A stretch of 64,000 nucleotides of DNA from positions 124,001-188,000 of the forward strand of contig JAUXRX010000029.1 in assembly GCA_030681645.1 (NCBI GenBank). The letters are read 5' to 3'. Origin of the DNA: Archangium sp. Lineage in GTDB: Bacteria; Myxococcota; Myxococcia; Myxococcales; Myxococcaceae. Both the position numbers and the translations under genes were made by a program. The notes under the pieces are model-generated. The model saw only the letters and a list, made by a program, of their open reading frames with translations. It made no database searches and was not told the DNA's origin. Shown one piece after another: positions 19,296 to 27,892 of this stretch (the first letter of the stretch is position 1; the number at the start of each line of letters is the position of its first letter).

Positions 19296-20279
19296 TCACA
19301 GCCAGCCGAGGGCGAGGTAGCTCTCGGCGCTGCGGCGCAGGGACTGGGCGATGGTGCGCCTGGGCGAGTACCCCAGCAGCCGCCGCGCCTTGTCGATGCG
19401 GCATGTCCACCCCGGCGCGAGGAGCTGCCGCGCCAGCTTGCGGTTGAGCGGCAGCTTCTTCCCGCTCACGTTGCTGATCAGGTCGGCGGCGCTGCCGAGC
19501 GCGGTGAGCACGAACTCAGGCACGTACACGGTGCGCGGGTGCAGCTCGAGCACCTCGCCCACCATGCGCATCAGCTCTTCCACGCTCTCGGTCTCGTCGG
19601 AGGCGGCGAAGAAGGCCTGGCCCACCGCTTCGGGTCGATCGGCCTGCAGCAGCAACTGATCGACCACGTCTTCCACGTCGACGAACGAGAGCTTCCGCTC
19701 GGGCCCACCGAGCTTGAGCACGATGCCCTTCTTCACCAGCTTGAAGAAGGTGAGGTTCTCGTGGTCGCCGGGCCCGATGATGCGCGCGGGGCGGCAGCAG
19801 GTGACCTCGAGTCTGTCCGCGTACGAGAACGCGATCTTCTCGGCCTCGACCTTCGATTCGCCGTACCATTCCTGCGGCGCGAACACGTCTTCCTCGACCC
19901 GGGGGCGGCCCCCGACCGAGGGCCCCGTGGCGGCGAGCGAGCCGACGAACACGAGGCGCTTGCAGCCGGCGGCCACCATCGCGTCGCAGACGTGGCGCGT
20001 GCCCTCGGCGTTGACCTTGATGAAGTCGTCGCGCGTCGCGCCGCGGCGAATGCCCGCGAGGTGAAAGACGGTGTGCACGCCCTCGAGCGCGGGCACGAGG
20101 GACGAGGGGTCGGTGACGTCTCCGGGGACGATTTTCGCGGCGACTCCGCTCAGCGCAGAAGCGTCGCTTCCCGCGCGCACAAGGCACCGCACTTCATCTC
20201 CGCGCGCGACCAGCGCCTTCGCGAGCCACGCGCCCAGGAAGCCATTCGCACCGGTGATGAGGATCGTTCTGCTGCTCAT
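19296..20279 (-). CDS. NAD(P)-dependent epimerase/dehydratase (extended SDR)
   Basis: This 327-residue protein has the Rossmann motif TGANGFLGAW, DVTD for the adenine pocket, the FHLAGIRRG segment and catalytic YGESK (Y-x3-K). It resembles NAD-dependent epimerases or 3-beta-hydroxysteroid dehydrogenase-like enzymes (FVDVEDVVDQLLL). The substrate cannot be told. It is transcribed away from the SWIB gene. Confidence 0.88.
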   Translation of the reverse strand: MSSRTILITGANGFLGAWLAKALVARGDEVRCLVRAGSDASALSGVAAKIVPGDVTDPSSLVPALEGVHTVFHLAGIRRGATRDDFIKVNAEGTRHVCDAMVAAGCKRLVFVGSLAATGPSVGGRPRVEEDVFAPQEWYGESKVEAEKIAFSYADRLEVTCCRPARIIGPGDHENLTFFKLVKKGIVLKLGGPERKLSFVDVEDVVDQLLLQADRPEAVGQAFFAASDETESVEELMRMVGEVLELHPRTVYVPEFVLTALGSAADLISNVSGKKLPLNRKLARQLLAPGWTCRIDKARRLLGYSPRRTIAQSLRRSAESYLALGWL

Positions 20280-20434
20280 GACGAGGAGTTTCCCTCGAAA
20301 AAACTGATCGAAGGGCTGTTTTTCCCTCGGGGAGGTGCTAGCAACCGCGTCTCGGTTTTCCCAAAAGGAAGCCGTAGAAAGCGTCCCCGGGGAGGGGGCC
20401 TTCAGTCCACCGCAGTCCTAAAAAAGGAAGAACG

Positions 20435-20725
20435 ATGGCCGCTAAGAAGCCCGCCGCGAAGAAGAAGCCTGTGAAGTCCGCCCGTAAGCCCAGCGCCGCA
20501 TTCATGAAGGAGCTCACCCCTTCGGCGCAGCTTGCCGAGGTTGTCGGCGCCAAGCCGCTGCCCCGCACCCAGGTGATCAAGAAGCTCTGGGAGTACTTCA
20601 AGAAGAACAAGCTGAACGATGGTCAGACCATCAACCTGGACGACAAGCTGAAGGCCGTCTACGGCAACAAGAAGACCATCAAGATGACGGAGGTCTCCAA
20701 GGCCTTCTCGCACCTGAAGGACTGA
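20435..20725 (+). CDS. SWIB/MDM2 domain protein with basic tail
   Basis: This 96-residue protein has a Lys/Ala/Pro-rich N-terminal tail of about 25 residues (KKPAAKKKPVKSARKP), histone-H1-like. A complete SWIB domain follows (LPRTQVIKKLWEYFKKNKL, INLDDKLKAVYG). SWIB domains are best known from eukaryotic chromatin remodellers but also occur in Chlamydiae and myxobacteria. A DNA-binding nucleoid role is inferred. AGGAAG lies 5 bases before the ATG and a strong terminator follows, so it is monocistronic. Confidence 0.9.
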   Translation: MAAKKPAAKKKPVKSARKPSAAFMKELTPSAQLAEVVGAKPLPRTQVIKKLWEYFKKNKLNDGQTINLDDKLKAVYGNKKTIKMTEVSKAFSHLKD

Positions 20726-20750
20726 TTCACAGTCCCGCTGGTGTCTGAAC

Positions 20751-20791
20751 AAGGGCTCGCTCCTTCTCGAAGGAGCGGGCCCTTTGTTTTT
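20751..20791 (+). terminator. Intrinsic terminator after the SWIB gene
   Basis: AAGGGCTCGCTCCTT pairs with GAAGGAGCGGGCCCTT around a 3-base loop, followed by TTGTTTTT. Strong rho-independent terminator. Confidence 0.93.
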
Positions 20792-20808
20792 CGTTCTAGC
20801 CTCCGCCC

Positions 20809-21861
20809 ATGGCGCGCATCGTGGTCCTCGGGGGTAGCGGGTTTCTCGGCAGCCGGGTGGTGACGGGGCTGCGCAAGGCGGGCGCTGACGTCACGGTCGC
20901 CTCGCGGCGCTCGGAGGTGAAGGTCGACGCGACGAAGCCCGAGACGTTCGTGGCGCTCGAGCCGTACGACGTGGTGGTCGATCTCTCGGACACGGTGACC
21001 AACGCGCCCGACGCGGTGATCGCCTGGTGCCTGGAGCGCGGCAAGTGCGTGATCGAGGCCACCAGCGAGGCGCGGTGCGTGGAGCGGTTGCACGCGGCGC
21101 ACCTGGGCACGAAGGGCCGGCTGGTGCTCGGTGGCGGCATCTTCACCGGCGTGAGCAACCTGCTCGCGCGCGACGTGGCGCAGCGGGTGGGCACGCTCGA
21201 GAGCGTCACCCTGGGCGTGGCCTCGAGCCCGTTCAGCGGCTCGGGCCGCGGCACCATCGCGCTCATGGTCAAGGCGCTCGAGGTGCCGGCGACCCGCTAC
21301 GAGGGCGGGCAGCGCATCGAAGAGCCGAAGGTGCGGCGCGGCCCCCCGCTCGACTTCGGAGGGGTGACGCGGCCCAGCGGGTACATGTCGCTCGCCGAGC
21401 CCTTCATGGTGCAGCACAGCACCGGCGCGCCGAAGGTCGACGTGCTCTTCGCTCCGAAGCCGGGGCTGTTGGTGCCGGCCTTCGCGGCGATCCCCGGCTG
21501 GCTGGCGCGCAGCAGGTGGTTCCAGGCGTTCATGCGCGGGTACTTCACGGTGCTGCGGCGGCTGCTGCTCCGCGGGGTGGGGAGCGCGGTGGAGCTGGTG
21601 GCGACCGCGAGCGGCAGCGGGGCGCGCGTCACCCGCTGGGTGAAGGCGACCGATGGCATGGACGCGGGCGGGTTCGCGCTGGCGGCGATGGCCGAGGCGG
21701 TGGCGGCGAAGGCCGACTGGTCGGGCGCCCGCTTCATCGACGACGTCACCGCGCTCGAGCCCATCGTGGCGCGCACCAACGAATTGGCGGGCACCCCGCT
21801 GCTCGAGCTGAGCGCGCCCTTGACCGGTGAAGCGAGGCCAACGAAAACGCTCGCCGCATGA
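20809..21861 (+). CDS. Saccharopine dehydrogenase-like NAD(P)-binding protein
   Basis: This 350-residue protein starts with the Rossmann motif VVLGGSGFLGSRVV, then VASRRSE. A middle segment with CVIEATSEARCVERLH resembles saccharopine dehydrogenase-type reductases. The C-terminal half is not assigned to a family. It overlaps the downstream amidotransferase gene by 4 bases, so the two are probably co-translated. Substrate is unknown. Confidence 0.8.
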   Translation: MARIVVLGGSGFLGSRVVTGLRKAGADVTVASRRSEVKVDATKPETFVALEPYDVVVDLSDTVTNAPDAVIAWCLERGKCVIEATSEARCVERLHAAHLGTKGRLVLGGGIFTGVSNLLARDVAQRVGTLESVTLGVASSPFSGSGRGTIALMVKALEVPATRYEGGQRIEEPKVRRGPPLDFGGVTRPSGYMSLAEPFMVQHSTGAPKVDVLFAPKPGLLVPAFAAIPGWLARSRWFQAFMRGYFTVLRRLLLRGVGSAVELVATASGSGARVTRWVKATDGMDAGGFALAAMAEAVAAKADWSGARFIDDVTALEPIVARTNELAGTPLLELSAPLTGEARPTKTLAA

Positions 21862-22532
21862 CGAAGCGGGTGTTGCTGCTCAAGCCGGGCGTGACGAGCT
21901 CGAGGGCCGTGCTGGGCGACTACGAGGTGTGGTTTCAGCGCGCGTGCGGCGAGGTGTCGCTGCGGCCGGTGGAGCTGCATGCAGGCGAGCTGCCCCCTCC
22001 GGTGGCTGCCTTCGACGCGGTGATCATGACCGGCTCGCCGCTCTCGGTGACCCAGCCCACCCCGTGGATGGAGCGGGCCGCCGACTTCATGGTCGAGGCG
22101 GCGGAGCGCGGGAAGCCGGTGCTGGGCGTGTGCTTCGGGCATCAGCTGCTCGCCTTTCGCCACGGCGCGCGCATCGCGAAGAACCCGCGGGGCCGCGAGC
22201 TGGGCACGGTGCACGTCGAGCTCACCGAGGCGGGCAAGCGCTCGCCGCTCTTCGACGGCTTTCCCCCCCGCTTCGAGGTGCAGGCCACGCACGAAGACCT
22301 GGTGCTCGAGGCGGCCGGCCTCGAGGTGCTGGCGTCGAACGCGGCGTGCGGAATTCAGGCGTTCGCGCGCGGGCCCCGCACCTGGGGCGTGCAGTTCCAC
22401 CCGGAGATGGACGCGACGTCCATTCGCTACTGCATCGAGTCGAAGGACACGCGGCCCGAAGATCGGGCGCGCGCCGTGGCTCGCGAGTCGTCCTGGGGCG
22501 AGCGGCTGCTGCGCCGCTTCCTGGAACTCTAG
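21858..22532 (+). CDS. Class I glutamine amidotransferase-like protein
   Basis: This 224-residue protein has the class I triad: nucleophile in GVCFGHQ (C92), and His and Glu in QFHPEMD. The oxyanion region VIMTGSP is also present. Stand-alone members act as GMP-synthase-like amidotransferases or gamma-glutamyl hydrolases; which applies here is unclear. It starts at the ATGA overlapping the reductase stop and its end overlaps the convergent ZIP gene by 4 bases. Confidence 0.88.
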   Translation: MTKRVLLLKPGVTSSRAVLGDYEVWFQRACGEVSLRPVELHAGELPPPVAAFDAVIMTGSPLSVTQPTPWMERAADFMVEAAERGKPVLGVCFGHQLLAFRHGARIAKNPRGRELGTVHVELTEAGKRSPLFDGFPPRFEVQATHEDLVLEAAGLEVLASNAACGIQAFARGPRTWGVQFHPEMDATSIRYCIESKDTRPEDRARAVARESSWGERLLRRFLEL

Positions 22533-23260
22533 GGCTCGGCCGCCGCGAGCAGGTAGAGCAGGGCGAGGCCCGCGGCGAAGAGGCCCAGGTGAAGCGCGCT
22601 CGCCGTTCGCGAAGGCGCGCGGTTCACCTCGGGCACGAGATCGGAAGCGCCGATGTAGAGGAAGTTGCCGGCGGCGAGCGGCACGAGCCAGCTCAACTCC
22701 ACCCGCTGCGCAGCCACCCACGTGAGCAGGCCTCCCACCAGGAACATCGAGCCCGAGAGCAGGTTGAACAGGAGCGCCTTGCGCGGCTTCCACCCCCCGT
22801 GCACGAGCACCGCGAAGTCGCCGAGCTCCTGCGGCACCTCGTGCGCGGCGGCGGCGACCCAGGCGGCGAGGCCCAGCCGCACGTCGAGGAGAAACACGCC
22901 CGCGATCGCCAGCCCATCGAGCAGGTTGTGGAGCCCGTCGCCGATCAAGATGAGCCAGGTGAGCGGCGCGCGCTCGGACGAGCGGTGGCGGTGGTGCGAG
23001 TGGAGCACCTGCTCGAGCGCGAAGAAGAGCACGAACCCCAGCGCGACCCAGGCGAAGGTGGCCCTCACCGGCATGGCGGCCAGCGACGCGGGGATCATGT
23101 GGAACAGCGCACCGCCGATCATCGTGCCGGCGGCGAAGGCGACCAGCGGTAGCAGCACCTTCTCGAGGGTGGTCTGGCTCAGCAGGAGCGTCACGCTGCC
23201 CACCAGCGCGATCGCGCTCATCGCCACGCCACTGAGGAGGATCCACGAGAACGTCGTCAT
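22529..23260 (-). CDS. ZIP family metal transporter
   Basis: This 243-residue membrane protein has about eight predicted helices. The ZIP metal-binding signatures are in HNLLDGLAIAG (helix 4) and AHEVPQELGDF (helix 5). A His-rich loop (LHSHHRHRSSE) sits between helices 3 and 4. It probably moves zinc or another divalent metal into the cytoplasm. It is not obviously part of an operon with its neighbours. Confidence 0.93.
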   Translation of the reverse strand: MTTFSWILLSGVAMSAIALVGSVTLLLSQTTLEKVLLPLVAFAAGTMIGGALFHMIPASLAAMPVRATFAWVALGFVLFFALEQVLHSHHRHRSSERAPLTWLILIGDGLHNLLDGLAIAGVFLLDVRLGLAAWVAAAAHEVPQELGDFAVLVHGGWKPRKALLFNLLSGSMFLVGGLLTWVAAQRVELSWLVPLAAGNFLYIGASDLVPEVNRAPSRTASALHLGLFAAGLALLYLLAAAEP

Positions 23261-23341
23261 CTCGGGGGTGGCTGCTGCAAGGTGCAGACCCGGACTCCCG
23301 CCCCGGGCCCGCGCACGGCCTGCGCGTGGACCCCGGCTCGG

Positions 23342-24859
23342 TCAGCGCCGAGCGGCCCGGCGGCGCAGGAAGAGCGCGCAGCCCAACCAGAGAAGCGCTC
23401 CGGGAACCACCGTGCAGCCGCGCGGCGTCGCCGGGTTCTCCGGGTCGACGGTGATGGGAGGCTGTTCGACCACCACGACGCCCGCGTCGACATCGGTCGT
23501 GCCTGCGTCCACGTCAGCGCCCGCGTCCGCAGGTTCCACGACGCCCGCATCTTCCGGCTCCACCTGGCCGCCGTCGGGCTCGCCCATGCCCGCGTCGACG
23601 ACGGGATCGATGGTCGGATCGCACGCGTCACCGAGCCCATCGCGATCGACGTCGAGCTGGGTGTCGTTGGCGACGAGCGGGCAGTTGTCGTCTTCGTCGG
23701 GCACCTGGTCGGCGTCGTCGTCACCGTCGCACGCGTCGCCCTCGCCGTCGGCGTCGGTGTCGCGCTGGTTCGCGTTGGCGTCGGCGGGGCAGTTGTCGGC
23801 GGTGTCGGTGACGCCGTCACCATCGCCGTCGACGGGCGCGGGCACGGGCACCAGGCCCATCGAGCCCCAGATGGTCATGTTGGCGGTGACGGTGCGGGTG
23901 ACGGTCTGGCTGACGTAGCCGGGCTTCGTGGCGGTCACCGTCCACGAGCCGGGGGGCAGGTCGAACTCGTAGACCCCGGCAGTGCCGGTGACGATGCGCG
24001 GGCCGCCGGTGACCTGCACCGTCGCCCCTGCGAGGCGGGCGGCCGTGTTGGTGCCCTCGTAGATGAGGCCGGTGAGCTTGCCCTGGCTGCCCGTGGCGGG
24101 GGCGAAGACGGCGAGGTGGTTGGCGGTGACGCGCTCGCTGCCGTCAGAGGGGCGGTTCACCACGCCCTGGCCAGCGACGTACATGGCCGAGCTGCCGCCG
24201 CCGTCGAGGTTGGCCGCGTTGTACGCGCCCAGCCCCTTGAGCAGCGTCGCCAGCTCGGCGCATGACATGCCCACCGAAGCAGTGCTGCGGCCGTCGACGA
24301 CCACCAGGTAGAGGGTCTTGTTGTCCTGCGACATGCCCAGCGCGGTGCGGGGGTGGCGGGTGGTGCAGAAGCTGGTGCCGTGCTGGCTCGAGGTGATGGT
24401 GCCGGCGCGCACCAGGTCTGGCTTGCCCGACACCACGCCCTGCATCCAGCTCGAGTTGAAGGTGACCACCGACGACTTCGCGGCGAGCTCGTAGCGGTTG
24501 GTGCCGAAGGCGAAGGAGCTGGTGGCGGTGCTGTCGGCCGTTCCCGCCCAGGCGGTGCCGTTGCCGGCGGCCAGGCCCGAGGTGGAATAGTCGGTGTAGC
24601 TGAAGAAGTCGGCGTTCACGGCCAGCTGGGCGCCCACCAGCCGGGCGAAGGATGACGGTGTTCTGCGGCGCTCGCCCGTGGCGGTGCTGCGGAGCCGCAC
24701 GCCGGGTTGATCGAGGCGGATCTCCAGCGCGTGGATCTGCCAGACCGGCGAGGCGCTGGTCCGGTACAGCTTGCGCACGCCGGCGAACGGAGTGGTCCAG
24801 GTGTCCGCGGCGGAAGCGGCGGTGGCGACGAGGGCGAGGGCGAGGGCGAAGCGGCGCAT
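23342..24859 (-). CDS. Secreted phosphodiester glycosidase-domain protein with MYXO-CTERM-like tail
   Basis: This 505-residue protein has a signal peptide (ALALVATAASA). A phosphodiester glycosidase (NAGPA/PF09992-type) domain follows, with NADFFSY, ALGMSQDNKTLYLVVVDGRS, NLDGGGSSAM and VNRPSDGSERV. Next come a carboxypeptidase regulatory-like beta domain, thrombospondin type 3-like Ca-binding Asp repeats (DGDGDGVTDTADNCP) and Asp/Ala-rich DAG repeats. The C-terminus has a Cys, a hydrophobic helix and RRRAARR, a MYXO-CTERM-like sorting tail. It likely cleaves a sugar phosphodiester at the surface; substrate is unknown. Confidence 0.88.
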   Translation of the reverse strand: MRRFALALALVATAASAADTWTTPFAGVRKLYRTSASPVWQIHALEIRLDQPGVRLRSTATGERRRTPSSFARLVGAQLAVNADFFSYTDYSTSGLAAGNGTAWAGTADSTATSSFAFGTNRYELAAKSSVVTFNSSWMQGVVSGKPDLVRAGTITSSQHGTSFCTTRHPRTALGMSQDNKTLYLVVVDGRSTASVGMSCAELATLLKGLGAYNAANLDGGGSSAMYVAGQGVVNRPSDGSERVTANHLAVFAPATGSQGKLTGLIYEGTNTAARLAGATVQVTGGPRIVTGTAGVYEFDLPPGSWTVTATKPGYVSQTVTRTVTANMTIWGSMGLVPVPAPVDGDGDGVTDTADNCPADANANQRDTDADGEGDACDGDDDADQVPDEDDNCPLVANDTQLDVDRDGLGDACDPTIDPVVDAGMGEPDGGQVEPEDAGVVEPADAGADVDAGTTDVDAGVVVVEQPPITVDPENPATPRGCTVVPGALLWLGCALFLRRRAARR

Positions 24860-24973
24860 GGGTCCATCGGTAGCACGCGGTTCCCGGCGGTCGCGAAGGG
24901 CCACCCGGGCGCTGACGCCTTCGGGTGACAGTGATTGACCCCGCGGCCCCGCGCTCTTAGAGGTGTCGGACAC

Positions 24974-25945
24974 GTGGGTACTCCGATCCTTTGGGCAGCC
25001 TTTCTCGTCGGTGCCGCTGCAGTGGTGGCCATCGACCTGTTCGCCGCAGGAGGGAAGGAGATCACCGCGAAGAAGGCGGGCATCTGGACCGCCGTGTGGA
25101 TCTCGCTCTCTCTCTCGTTCGCGGGCTTCCTGCACTACGAGTACGGCGCGCGCGCCTCGGTGCCGTTCCTCACCGCGTACGTGATCGAGTACGCGCTCTC
25201 GGTCGACAACCTCTTCGTCTTCATCGTGGTGTTCGCGGCCTTCAAGGTGAACAAGCGGGCCCAGCACCGGTTGCTCTACTGGGGCATCATCGGGGCCTTC
25301 ATCCTGCGCGGCACGCTGATTGGCCTGGGCACCACGCTGGTCGCGAAGTTCGAGTGGCTGCTCTACTTCTTCGGCGTCTTCCTGCTCTACACCGCGTGGA
25401 AGCTGCTCTTCGCAGGCGACGAAGAGCAGGTCGACCCGGAGCAGAACCCGATCCTCAAGTGGGGCCGGCGGGTGCTGCCGGTGAGCACGCAGGAGCAGGG
25501 GCTCTCGTTCTTCGTGCGCGAGGACGGCAAGCCGAAGGTGACCCCGCTCTTCCTGGCGCTGCTGGTGGTCGAGACCACCGACGTGTTGTTCGCGCTCGAC
25601 TCGATCCCCGCGGTGCTGGCGATCAGCCAGGACCCCTTCATCGTCTTCACCTCGAACGCCTGCGCCATCCTCGGGCTGCGCTCGCTGTTCTTCCTGGTGG
25701 CTTCGCTGATGGACAAGTTCCGCTACCTCAAGATCGGGCTGGGGGTGATCCTCTCGTTCGTGGGGGTGAAGCTGATCCTCGAGACCGCGTTCGCCGAGTG
25801 GGCGCACCACCACGAGACGATCGTGATCAGCGTCTCGCTGGGGGTGATCGCGCTGAGCTTGACCGCGTCGATCGTCGCGTCGATGGTGATCAAACCGAAG
25901 GTCGTCGAGCAGGCCGACCCCACCCCCAAGGTCGTGGAGCGTTAG
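24974..25945 (+). CDS. TerC family integral membrane protein
   Basis: This 323-residue protein has nine or so hydrophobic segments and both TerC signatures: EYALSVDNLFVF and ETTDVLFALDSIPAVLA, with membrane-embedded acidic residues. TerC proteins are linked to tellurite resistance and, in other bacteria, to manganese export. GTG 24974 was chosen because it follows a GAGGTG 12 bases upstream and opens at the first helix. apaG starts on the base after its stop. Confidence 0.93.
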   Translation: MGTPILWAAFLVGAAAVVAIDLFAAGGKEITAKKAGIWTAVWISLSLSFAGFLHYEYGARASVPFLTAYVIEYALSVDNLFVFIVVFAAFKVNKRAQHRLLYWGIIGAFILRGTLIGLGTTLVAKFEWLLYFFGVFLLYTAWKLLFAGDEEQVDPEQNPILKWGRRVLPVSTQEQGLSFFVREDGKPKVTPLFLALLVVETTDVLFALDSIPAVLAISQDPFIVFTSNACAILGLRSLFFLVASLMDKFRYLKIGLGVILSFVGVKLILETAFAEWAHHHETIVISVSLGVIALSLTASIVASMVIKPKVVEQADPTPKVVER

Positions 25946-26329
25946 ATGTCGAACACCGAGACCGAAGGCGTGCGCGTGATCGTCAAGGCGGCCTTCTGGC
26001 CCGAGCGCAGCTCACCCGACAACAACCAGTGGGCCTTCACCTACGCGGTGACGGTGAAGAACGAGGGCACGCGGGCGGCGACGCTGCGGGCGCGGCACTG
26101 GGTGATCACCGACGCCAACGGCCGGGTCGAGGAAGTGCGCGGCGAGGGCGTGGTGGGCAAGCAGCCGCGGCTCGAGGGCGGTGACTCGTTCGAGTACACG
26201 AGCTGGGCGATGCTGCGCACGCCCTTCGGCACCATGCGCGGCGAGTACCTGATGGAGCGCATCGACGGCAGCCGCTTCGAGGCGAAGATCGGCGAGTTCG
26301 TGCTCACCCAGCCCAACGCGTTGAACTGA
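25946..26329 (+). CDS. apaG: ApaG domain protein
   Basis: This 127-residue protein has the ApaG beta-sandwich signature (WAFTYAVTVKNEG, ARHWVITDANGRVEEVRGEGVVG, FGTMRGEYLM). ApaG is of uncertain biochemical role; it has been linked to divalent cation homeostasis. The ATG directly follows the terC stop without a gap, so it is co-transcribed. Confidence 0.93.
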   Translation: MSNTETEGVRVIVKAAFWPERSSPDNNQWAFTYAVTVKNEGTRAATLRARHWVITDANGRVEEVRGEGVVGKQPRLEGGDSFEYTSWAMLRTPFGTMRGEYLMERIDGSRFEAKIGEFVLTQPNALN

Positions 26330-26333
26330 ACCC

Positions 26334-26358
26334 GTTCACCCGAGCGGAGTCGAGGGGC
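26334..26358 (+). repeat. Dispersed repeat copy 4 (intergenic)
   Basis: Copy with one C missing, in the gap between the convergent apaG and HMG-CoA-lyase-like genes. Confidence 0.85.
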
Positions 26359-26376
26359 GACTTTGCCGGCCTGGCC

Positions 26377-27375
26377 TCAGGCGCGGCTCTCGACGATGCC
26401 CTTGTGCTTGTCGTACACGATGCCCTTGTGGGGCACGGGCCCCGCGAGGATGTAGTTGCTGCGCAGCTGGCGGCCGATGACCTCTTCCGCGCGCGCGCCC
26501 AGCGAGATCATGCGGCGCAGGTCGATGCCCGTCGCCACGCCCATCTCCTCGAACAACCCCACCAGGTCCTCGGTGCAGGTGTTGCCGGTGTAGCCGCGGT
26601 GATACTTCGCCGCGCCGGTCTTGGGCTGGCCGCCGATCGCCCCCAGCGAGCTGTCGAAGTACTTGAGCCCGAAGCCGAGCGCGGTGAGCGAGTTGGCCAC
26701 GCCCCAGCCGCGGGTGTCGTGGAAGTGCACCACCACCTCGTCGCGGGTCATGCCCCGGTTGAGCACGTAGTCGTAGAAGGTCGAGACCTGGCGCGGGTTG
26801 GCCACGCCGGTGGTGTCGCCGAAGCCGATGTACGAGGCGCCCAGGTCCTTCCACCACTGGCCGAGGGCGAGCGCGTCTTCCATGGGCACGTCGCCGGTGA
26901 TGGGGCAGCCGAAGCTGCAGAGCACCCAGCCGAACACCTTGTGGCCGGTCTCGAGCGCGAGGCGGGTCATCTGCTCGAGGAGCGCCTTGTTCTCCTCGTG
27001 CGTCATGTTGACGTTGGCCTTGTTGTGCGACTCGCTGGCGGAGATCACCATGGCGATCTCGTCGACGCCGTAGCCGTCGGCCTTGCTGCGCGCGGCGCGC
27101 TCCACGCCCTTGAGGGTGGTGCAGATGCCGCGGTAGTGGACGCCTTCCTTGCGGGGGATGTGTTTGAGCACCTCTTCCGCGTCGTTGAACTGCGGCAGGT
27201 ACTTCGGGTGCGCGAAGTTGGTGGCCTCGATCTTGGTGAAGCCCGCCTCGACCATGCCGGTGATGATCTCGACCTTGTCCAGCGTGGAGACGACGGTGGG
27301 CTCGCTCTGCAGGCCGTCGCGCGCCCAGCACTCGCCCATCACGACTCGGGAAGGAAGGGAGGTCAGGTCGATCAT
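26377..27375 (-). CDS. HMG-CoA lyase-like DRE-TIM metallolyase lacking the usual catalytic Cys motif
   Basis: This 332-residue TIM-barrel protein has the metal/substrate Asp in ARDGLQSE, the FHDTRGWGVAN His pair and TGNTCTED. It therefore belongs to the pyruvate carboxyltransferase/HMG-CoA lyase superfamily. In authentic HMG-CoA lyases the loop reads GGCPYAPGASGN with a catalytic Cys. Here it reads GGQPKTGAAKYHRGYTGN, so that Cys is replaced. It probably belongs to a related subfamily with a different acyl-CoA or 2-oxoacid substrate. Its start overlaps the upstream hypothetical gene by 4 bases. Confidence 0.8.
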   Translation of the reverse strand: MIDLTSLPSRVVMGECWARDGLQSEPTVVSTLDKVEIITGMVEAGFTKIEATNFAHPKYLPQFNDAEEVLKHIPRKEGVHYRGICTTLKGVERAARSKADGYGVDEIAMVISASESHNKANVNMTHEENKALLEQMTRLALETGHKVFGWVLCSFGCPITGDVPMEDALALGQWWKDLGASYIGFGDTTGVANPRQVSTFYDYVLNRGMTRDEVVVHFHDTRGWGVANSLTALGFGLKYFDSSLGAIGGQPKTGAAKYHRGYTGNTCTEDLVGLFEEMGVATGIDLRRMISLGARAEEVIGRQLRSNYILAGPVPHKGIVYDKHKGIVESRA

Positions 27376-27791
27376 GAGGCGCGCGCTCCGGTGTGAGGGG
27401 TGGCGAGGCGCAGGCGCGCCTCTTCGACGGTGAAGGGGTGAGCGCCGAGCTGAACGGCCGCCAGCTCCATGGGGGCCTTCATCAGCAGCTCCATGGTGGC
27501 GTGGGAGGCGAGGGCCTCGGCGACCAGGTCGGTCGCGTCGCGGCGGGGGAGCGGCACGTGGCGCCGTTCATCCCGAGCGGAGTCGAGGGACGCGTCGACC
27601 AGCGCAGAGGCGAGGCGGCGGGCGTGCGGCGCGCAGAAGGCCTGGCGGGCCCGCTCCACCCGCTCGGGGTGCACCTGGTAGAGCGAAGCGACGCTCTCGA
27701 GGTGACCCTCGAAGAGCGGCAGGACACCGTCAGCGTGAGAAGCAGCGAGTTGCACCAGCGCGGCTACGTCGTGCGGCAGTTGCGGCGTCAT
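27372..27791 (-). CDS. Hypothetical protein, 139 residues
   Basis: No family was recognised. The protein is Ala/His/Arg-rich and mainly helical by composition. It lies in one operon with tsaC-like and lyase-like genes; its stop overlaps the lyase ATG. A copy of the dispersed repeat lies inside it and encodes SLDSARDER. The ATG at 27791 is the only good start. Confidence 0.6.
   Translation of the reverse strand: MTPQLPHDVAALVQLAASHADGVLPLFEGHLESVASLYQVHPERVERARQAFCAPHARRLASALVDASLDSARDERRHVPLPRRDATDLVAEALASHATMELLMKAPMELAAVQLGAHPFTVEEARLRLATPHTGARAS
27566..27590 (+). repeat. Dispersed repeat copy 5 (inside the 139-residue hypothetical gene)
   Basis: Copy with ATCCCGAG in place of ACCCCGAG. 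It is read in a third frame compared with dnaX and the kinase, giving DSARDER. Confidence 0.85.
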
Positions 27792-27892
27792 CGAATGCCC
27801 CTGGGGTGAAGAGGTGTTCGCTTCGGAGGCGGTGCCATAACGCAGTCACCACCCGGAAGGGAGGGGGCCCTCAGCGAATCTCGTGACCCGCA

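Noticed and set aside
23342..25813. Long upstream extension of the phosphodiester glycosidase frame
   Set aside because: The part beyond 24859 is antisense to terC; the signal peptide begins at 24859.
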